Virus record (IMG/VR): IMGVR_UViG_3300034102_000212
Location: 1 to 51,049 of that record
Reading direction: 5' to 3' (one strand)
From: a virus
DNA: 51,049 nt
Made by a program: the position numbers and the translations under genes. The notes under the pieces were generated by a model that saw only the letters and a list, made by a program, of their open reading frames with translations, was not told the DNA's origin and did not search any database. Shown piece by piece: positions 47,763 to 51,049 of this stretch. How positions within the stretch are numbered: position 1 is the first letter of the stretch; every line of letters starts with the position of its first letter.

Positions 47763-50248
47763 TAATCACCTTTTTTGGTAGGTTTCTGCTGTTTTTGGAC
47801 AGCCATTTGGGCTTGATTTCTTGCGATTTCAGAGCCAATTCTTAACCCTTCTAGCTGGTCTTTGGACGCTAGTTGGGCTTTATCACTAGCTACCTTAGCT
47901 CCAACCTGCATGCCAGCAATGCGCTCTTGGGCAGCAATGCGTTCACGCTCAATGTCTTGTTGGTCGGCTTTAGCAGCGGCATCCACTTGCAACTTAGTCT
48001 TCTTAATCTCAACTTCTTGAGCTTTAAGTTGTAACTCTTGCTGTTGCAACTGAATAAGTGGGTCTTGCGCCTGTTGTTGAGCTTGTTGTTGCTGAACTTC
48101 GGCTTGACTTTTCTGTAATAACTGTTGACCTGCTTGAGCAGCCATCTGAGAGATGCGCATCTCTAGCTCACGTGGGATGCCTTCATCCTCTTCACCTTCT
48201 TCAGTGCGAGGAATCTCCATACCCATCATTTGTTCCATCTGCTTCTTATATTCGAAGCCTAAGTGTTCCGCGATGTGTGCCTGCATAGCAGCGCCAATCT
48301 GTTGCGCCATCGGTGACTGGCCAACCAACTGCATAATCTTAGGGTCTTGCATAGCAGCCATGTGCACTTGAATATGCGCTTGATGGTCTTGGTAGTAGAA
48401 GGCCTTGATTGGTTTCATCATAAGAGCGTTTTGGTTCTCAGTTACTGGGTCTTCAGGCTTCTTGTCACCTTCTAACTTAATTAGTTTCTGAGCATTCTTA
48501 ATACCCAACACATCTAGCATTTGACGATGTAGCTGAGCTAGGTCGTATAACTGTGGTGCTGACTGGGCTAACTGTAGGGCAGCTTGATACTGAACAACTT
48601 TCTGTGACATTGTTGCAGCATTAGGGTCGCTAACAGGGATGACGTCCACCATGTCGTAATCAGACTGCTTGGCACGGCGAGAGCCAACTTCTGGCTCGTA
48701 TGGGTAGTCGGCTGGTGTGTAGTCACGAATAATTTCCTTAAGTAACTTAAGCTCTTGCTTCATTGAATAGTGCACGCGAGCCTGAACAGCTGACATCACC
48801 TTCAATGTTCTTTCCAAGATAGCCAATGTAGTGCCAACAGGAGAGTTAGCGCTCATGTCGCTAACCTTCATATCAGCAGCAGACGCAAAGCGACGGCCTT
48901 CTTCTACAATTGTGCCTAAGAGGGAGTAGAGGACTTGTGATGGCTCTTTATAAGGAAGAGGTAATACGTTGTCTCGCATTGTTCCGCTTGGGACGTCGAC
49001 GTCTCTCCATTCTCCTGGGCTAATCGGCGTGTCATCGCCTTTAATTCTAAGTCCACGAGTTTTGAATCCACCAGGTAGATTAGATAAAGTACCAGCATCA
49101 ACAAGCTGACGAATGATAGAAGTACCAGACTTAGCGAAGGCGCCAACGAGATGGATAAGACCAAAACAATAGAAGCCAAAGCCAGGTACATAGCCATAGT
49201 GAACAAAGTGGTTACGCTTTTGCTTTGTCTCATCTTCAGGGCGCCAATTGCGTCGTATTGATAAGATTGTGCTTGAACCTTTCTCAATTGTGACGATGTA
49301 CGGGAGCGCGATACCCGTTGGGTTGCCTTCGTCATCTGTGTCCTCATATCCTGGCAAGTCTAAGTTAACTTGCATCTCTAACAACTTGTAGCGGTTGTCA
49401 GTAGTAGCACGGAAGCCTAGCTTCTCAGCAATTTTCTTCTCTACTTCATCTAGTGTGTTGTCTGGCTCACCTAGGTCAACGTCACGATAGAAGCCAGCGT
49501 ACTGCAAGCGCTTTAGCTCATTCTCAGTCTTACGCATGACGTGTGTCACGCGGTCAGCTGTTTCTAGGTTTGATGCGCCATAAGGCACAACTACGTCTTC
49601 AGCTGGTACAAAAATAGAAGTCTCTCGGTTTAAACCTGGGTCAAAGTAGACCTTCTTAAACGCGTTACCTGATAGGCCAAGACCCCAACACATGCGTTCA
49701 TGCTCGTTGCGATACTCAACCATCACGTCGGTAATTCTGTAGTTCATGTCATCCTGAACACGCTCAGCAGCGTCTTTCTTCTCAGGAGTCTCACGTCCAA
49801 CAATCTGTGTCTTTACTGGGCCGGCTGCTGGCAATGTGCTCATCACAGTCTCAGCTTGGAACTTAACCAGAGCTTCACTTAATAGTGGATGGTACACGCC
49901 ACAGGCGCCTTCCCAAGGCTCAGCACGTTCTTCAATCTGCATACCTAATAGCTCTAAGCCATCAACGTATGTCTGCATCCAATCTTTGCGTGACCCAACG
50001 TCATCGTCGTAGTCACCAATCAAATCACCAGCTAATTGGGCCAGTGCGCCATCATCTAGTTCTTCGGCAATATTCTCGTCAAAGTCATCTTCTTCCTCAT
50101 CCTCTTCAATACGAAGGATGGGCATACCGTCAATGCCAATCTCTACAGACTCTGGGTCTTCAATTGTTATCTCAATATCAGGCTCTTCGTTATTTAGAAC
50201 TTGCTCAAGTCCTACAGGAGCTGCGTATAAACTTTTTTCAATCGACAT
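47762..50248 (-). CDS. Portal protein
   Basis: 828 residues. Acidic N-terminus, then RKDWMQTYVDGLELLGMQIE ERAEPWEGACGVYHPLLSEA, and RYEFT-like beta segment EHERMCWGLGLSGNAFKKVY FDPG, LPYIVTIEKGSSTILSIRRN, and VAFAKSGTSIIRQLVDAGTL plus RFASAADMKVSDMSANSPVG TTLAIL (the portal stem/wing). The C-terminal 110 residues are Gln-rich coiled coil (QSQAEVQQQQAQQQAQDPLI) which forms the barrel. Large portals of this layout occur in short-tailed environmental phages. It is preceded by AAGGA. Confidence 0.9.
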   Translation of the reverse strand: MSIEKSLYAAPVGLEQVLNNEEPDIEITIEDPESVEIGIDGMPILRIEEDEEEDDFDENIAEELDDGALAQLAGDLIGDYDDDVGSRKDWMQTYVDGLELLGMQIEERAEPWEGACGVYHPLLSEALVKFQAETVMSTLPAAGPVKTQIVGRETPEKKDAAERVQDDMNYRITDVMVEYRNEHERMCWGLGLSGNAFKKVYFDPGLNRETSIFVPAEDVVVPYGASNLETADRVTHVMRKTENELKRLQYAGFYRDVDLGEPDNTLDEVEKKIAEKLGFRATTDNRYKLLEMQVNLDLPGYEDTDDEGNPTGIALPYIVTIEKGSSTILSIRRNWRPEDETKQKRNHFVHYGYVPGFGFYCFGLIHLVGAFAKSGTSIIRQLVDAGTLSNLPGGFKTRGLRIKGDDTPISPGEWRDVDVPSGTMRDNVLPLPYKEPSQVLYSLLGTIVEEGRRFASAADMKVSDMSANSPVGTTLAILERTLKVMSAVQARVHYSMKQELKLLKEIIRDYTPADYPYEPEVGSRRAKQSDYDMVDVIPVSDPNAATMSQKVVQYQAALQLAQSAPQLYDLAQLHRQMLDVLGIKNAQKLIKLEGDKKPEDPVTENQNALMMKPIKAFYYQDHQAHIQVHMAAMQDPKIMQLVGQSPMAQQIGAAMQAHIAEHLGFEYKKQMEQMMGMEIPRTEEGEEDEGIPRELEMRISQMAAQAGQQLLQKSQAEVQQQQAQQQAQDPLIQLQQQELQLKAQEVEIKKTKLQVDAAAKADQQDIERERIAAQERIAGMQVGAKVASDKAQLASKDQLEGLRIGSEIARNQAQMAVQKQQKPTKKGD

Positions 50249-50257
50249 AATTAATCC

Positions 50258-50689
50258 TTAACTTTTTGCGTATGAGTCGCGTTTGTCTTCGTCTACCCAA
50301 TCGTTACCAACAAACGTTGGTGGTACTTCGTTTAGCCAATGCTGTACCGATAAAAAGCAACCACCTCGTTCACCAAACAACCCACCATGCCAGGAATCTG
50401 GTTTAACTCTTGTGATGCTTTCGCCTAATTTTTGTTCATAACTCCATTCACCGTTGCACATAAAGTGAATGTCACCACTTAAAAATACTTCAAACGAATC
50501 TACGTTAGGGTGCACGTGCGGGACTATCTCAGAATTAGGTTTAACGTTAAATAACTCCACTTGGAACTGCCCTTGCCTGTATAAAACCACCCCATGTGTA
50601 TCTTTGACATATGTTAAAGAGTTGTCTAGCGGTGGGCATATAACTCTATTTTGTAGCCACCAATGCAAGAATTGTTCTAAAACATCCAT
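50258..50689 (-). CDS. Cupin-fold protein
   Basis: 143 residues with a single cupin barrel. The first cupin motif is PHVHPNVDSFEVFLSG (His58, His60, Glu67) and the second is KPDSWHGGLF (His101). An extra strand is FLSVQHWLNEVPP. Metal-binding residues are all present, so it may be a metal-dependent enzyme or sugar-binding protein. Unusual between the terminase and portal genes. Its start overlaps the terminase stop (TAATG). Confidence 0.82.
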   Translation of the reverse strand: MDVLEQFLHWWLQNRVICPPLDNSLTYVKDTHGVVLYRQGQFQVELFNVKPNSEIVPHVHPNVDSFEVFLSGDIHFMCNGEWSYEQKLGESITRVKPDSWHGGLFGERGGCFLSVQHWLNEVPPTFVGNDWVDEDKRDSYAKS

Positions 50690-51048
50690 TAATAATACGC
50701 TTTCTTACGTCGTTTCCATTCCGGAGCTTCGTCTTGCTCATCGGAGTCTAATGTGATAAAGCCGCCTCTGCGGAATCTTAACAGGGCTTGTGTCATGCTG
50801 TCCACTAAGTCGTCATGTTCTCCTGATGGGAACGACGCTACTTCTTCAACAAGCTCTTCAGCCCAACTAGTAGCTGGTACCCAGACCCGTCCAGAAGCGA
50901 ACATATCTGCCACGGAGTTAAGTCGGGCAATTTTATCGCTGCCTTTTGATGGCGTGTACTCTTGCACTGGTATGCCACGAGCCCTGAGCTCAAATACAAG
51001 GGGGGCTCCAGAAGCCTTTGCTTCCACAATAAGGGCGTCAGGCTCCCA
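50689..51048 (-). CDS. Terminase large subunit, C-terminal part (5' end outside window)
   Basis: The frame is open to the window edge: PDALIVEAKASGAPLVFELR is the nuclease-domain strand with a metal-binding Asp region, followed by RGIPVQEYTPSKGSDKIARL NSVA and PSGEHDDLVDSMTQALLRF, whose second Asp is the other metal ligand. This is the RNase H-like nuclease half of the packaging motor. The ATPase domain lies outside. The GTG at 51027 is internal. Confidence 0.93.
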   Translation of the reverse strand, partial: WEPDALIVEAKASGAPLVFELRARGIPVQEYTPSKGSDKIARLNSVADMFASGRVWVPATSWAEELVEEVASFPSGEHDDLVDSMTQALLRFRRGGFITLDSDEQDEAPEWKRRKKAYY

Positions 51049-51049
51049 T

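Noticed and set aside
1-51049. Temperate phage markers (integrase, cI-type lysogeny region, attachment site)
   Set aside because: No integrase, excisionase or obvious att duplication is visible; the small HTH proteins alone do not show lysogeny. Part of the genome is outside the window, so this is not proof of a lytic lifestyle.

Overview
The window looks like most of the genome of a tailed dsDNA bacteriophage that infects a Gram-negative aquatic bacterium. It is not a bacterial chromosome. It has a phage family A DNA polymerase, primase-helicase, terminase, portal and major capsid protein, an M15 endolysin, tail fibres, dense gene packing with ATGA and TAATG overlaps, and no housekeeping genes. 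A phage-encoded outer-membrane beta-barrel protein with a signal peptide and terminal Phe points to a Gram-negative host. I see no tape-measure, tail-tube or sheath gene. P22-like neck proteins and very large virion proteins next to the fibres suggest a short-tailed (podovirus-like) virion. The content resembles environmental phages from fresh or marine surface water. That placement is from memory and was not searched.

The genome has two converging arms. The left arm (+ strand, 1-13152) is the DNA-metabolism arm. It holds the 3' part of a family A DNA polymerase, several small coupled genes, a PD-(D/E)XK nuclease with a probable Fe-S cluster, an orotate-phosphoribosyltransferase-like enzyme, a sigma-region-4-like HTH protein, a GT-A glycosyltransferase, an FkbM methyltransferase, an HNH endonuclease and an SNF2-type helicase. 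A strong sigma70-type promoter (TTGACA-17-TAATAT, with a palindrome over the -35) then opens a second operon. This operon contains a coiled-coil protein, DUF3310, a probable ssDNA-binding protein, a small HTH regulator, an AEP-primase/DUF927-helicase fusion and a small conserved protein. The arms meet at a hairpin terminator (13227-13255).

The right arm (- strand, read from 51048 down to 13257) is the virion and lysis arm. In order of transcription it encodes terminase (C-terminal part), a cupin, portal, a GroES-like co-chaperonin, a scaffold-like coiled coil, a decoration-like protein and the major capsid protein. A UUCG-loop terminator, a new promoter and a structured leader follow. Next come decoration-like proteins, a run of small basic proteins sharing a repeated GGxxSSASKRADGCAxKGKTRGK tag, neck/adaptor proteins, and four fibre/adhesin genes (S74 chaperone fibre, 22-residue-repeat protein, fibre-like protein, polyglycine adhesin). 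After these lies an unusual accessory cassette: an ANL adenylating enzyme without its C-terminal lid, a tandem DUF2061 membrane protein and an outer-membrane barrel. Holin, M15 endolysin, a P22 gp10-like protein and the giant internal virion proteins, including a 2163-residue protein with an HEVTH metal motif, end the arm.

The most original signals are the family of tagged small basic proteins (37.9-43 kb) with a recurring xxGG short motif that also occurs in the giant virion proteins, and the adenylating enzyme/DUF2061/outer-membrane cassette at 28.9-31.5 kb. Both window edges cut genes (DNA polymerase and terminase), so the rest of the genome lies outside.
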